In this document: piece by piece, positions 63,145-64,000 of the stretch | Position numbering within the stretch: position 1 is the stretch's first letter | Layout: every line of letters starts with the position of its first letter | Assembly (NCBI GenBank): GCA_001600695.1 | Contig: BCKQ01000016.1 | Span: forward strand, 124,001-188,000 | Direction: 5' to 3' | Source of the DNA: Ascoidea asiatica | Taxonomy: Eukaryota > Ascomycota > Saccharomycetes > Ascoideales > Ascoideaceae | DNA length: 64,000 bases | Position numbers and translations under genes: made by a program | The notes under the pieces: generated by a model | What the model saw: the letters and a program-made list of their open reading frames with translations, nothing else | Database searches by the model: none | Told to the model about the DNA's origin: nothing

Positions 63145-64000
63145 ATGAATCAGAACAATATCCAGAACAATAATCACAGCCAACCTCAAAATCAGATAAC
63201 CCCGTTGCCAAAAGAACTATTGAATTGGTTATTTCGAGTACTACAACCAGAATATAAAAACATCAATAGATCTTATCAAGATGTTGCAATCTTACTAAAT
63301 TTTCTTAAATTTTTAAAGCCAAGAACAAGAATTTATGTTAATGAACAAGGCATCTCTAGGTTATTACTAAATATATATGGTGATATATTGATTTCAAATA
63401 ATCCAATTCCTGTTCAGATTCAAATTTGGTTACCAATAAATTATCCAATTGAGCCTCCAATAGTTTTTGTTACAGTAAGTGAGAAAAATAATAAAAGTTT
63501 AAAACTTCAAAAAAATAATTATATTGATTCAAATGGAAAATTTTATAATCCTTTTTTGTCAAATTGGAATCCAAATTTTTCAAATCAATATAATTTAATT
63601 AATCTATATTATGTATTGATTGATTCTTTTAAAAAGCAATTTCCGTTGATTAAAGATTGTTCTATAATACAAATACAGAAAGAAAGTGTAAAGCCTCCAA
63701 AACCTCCTAAACCTCCAAAACCGGATGAGTTATTAAATAATCTTAGGCCTGATTCTAGATCTAATTCGATTCATAATTCAATTTCTAATTCACTTCCTAA
63801 TTCAAGACCCAGTTCAATTTCCTCGAGTAATCATCAAAACATATATGGGTCTCAAAATCATCCAGTAAACTCAGACAATAGTCTAAATAACATTCAATCT
63901 AATTTAATTAATAAGAAAACTTCAACAATTCCTCCTCCTATACCATTAAGACCAAATATCTCTGGTAATTTCAAATATGATAATTCTAATAATTCTTATT
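63145..64000 (+). CDS. STP22: ESCRT-I subunit Vps23/Stp22 (TSG101), 3' end cut by window end
   Basis: The frame opens at ATG 63145 and runs off the window end after 285 codons. An N-terminal UEV domain spans about residues 18-165: PKELLNWLFRVLQPEYKN, DVAILLNFLKFLKPRTRIYV, LLLNIYGDILIS, QIWLPINYPIEPPIVFVTV and YIDSNGKFYNPFLSNWNP correspond to VNWLFKVIQPIY, LRPRTRVF, LLLSIYGTI, IMWVPSMYPVKPPFISI and YIDSNGWIALPILHCWDP of yeast Stp22. UEV domains bind ubiquitin without catalysis because the active-site Cys is missing. A PPKPPKPPKP proline-rich linker follows at about 185-194, then Ser/Asn-rich sequence. The coiled coil and steadiness box must lie beyond the window. Role: sorting ubiquitinated cargo into multivesicular bodies. 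Confidence 0.93.
   Translation, partial: MNQNNIQNNNHSQPQNQITPLPKELLNWLFRVLQPEYKNINRSYQDVAILLNFLKFLKPRTRIYVNEQGISRLLLNIYGDILISNNPIPVQIQIWLPINYPIEPPIVFVTVSEKNNKSLKLQKNNYIDSNGKFYNPFLSNWNPNFSNQYNLINLYYVLIDSFKKQFPLIKDCSIIQIQKESVKPPKPPKPPKPDELLNNLRPDSRSNSIHNSISNSLPNSRPSSISSSNHQNIYGSQNHPVNSDNSLNNIQSNLINKKTSTIPPPIPLRPNISGNFKYDNSNNSY

Overview
The window is nuclear DNA of a budding yeast (Saccharomycotina). Coding regions are extremely A+T-rich, leucine is mostly TTA, and proteins are loaded with Asn, Gln and Ser runs. Introns carry GTATGT-type donors and TACTAAC branch sites, and the tRNA-Trp gene has an intron. Retention of eIF3h, a PPWD1-type WD40-cyclophilin and a Red1/ZFC3H1-type zinc-finger protein, all absent from Saccharomyces cerevisiae to my knowledge, places it outside the Saccharomyces group. 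An A+T-rich lineage such as Ascoidea or Saccharomycopsis is a guess only. CTG codons are nearly absent, so the decoding of CUG cannot be settled here.

Layout, left to right: the 3' part of a divergent Cyc8/Ssn6-like TPR-polyQ protein (+, cut by the window start); 3-hydroxyisobutyryl-CoA hydrolase EHD3 (-); a hexose transporter (-) with a cluster of Rgt1-type sites upstream; tRNA-Val(AAC) and intron-containing tRNA-Trp(CCA), both -; DCC1 (-); RPL13 (+, with a 4-nt first exon); RPN13 (-); a CinA/PncC-domain protein (+); NUS1 (+); eIF3h (-, with a 17-nt first exon); an ELO-family elongase (+); a three-exon zf-C3H1 protein (-); OSH6/7 (+, with a 34-nt first exon and a 613-nt intron); AGX1 (-); KAR5 (+); RLP7 (-); RFX1 (+); a PPWD1-like protein (+); LYS5 (-); a second EHD3-like hydrolase (+); an aldo-keto reductase (+); a 902-aa Asn/Ser-rich protein (-); a 3.2-kb stretch without a supported gene; the DOCK-family protein DCK1 (-); a 561-aa Asn-rich protein (-); and the 5' part of STP22/VPS23 (+, cut by the window end).

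The genes are ordinary housekeeping and regulatory loci, not an operon or gene cluster. Themes are ribosome production and translation (RPL13, RLP7, eIF3h, tRNAs), regulation (Cyc8-like and RFX1, whose S. cerevisiae counterparts act together as DNA-binding repressor and corepressor), lipid metabolism and transport (ELO, OSH6/7, NUS1), sugar import, and lysine/valine/glycine metabolism (LYS5, EHD3, AGX1).

The clearest non-coding signal is a set of G+C-richer islands that lie in upstream (promoter) intergenic regions and are missing from convergent 3' regions. Several contain CACGTG palindromes, CGGA clusters or short tandem arrays. No transposon, CRISPR, prophage or clearly novel multi-gene system was found. 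The most open question is the 3.2-kb interval at 50571-53800.
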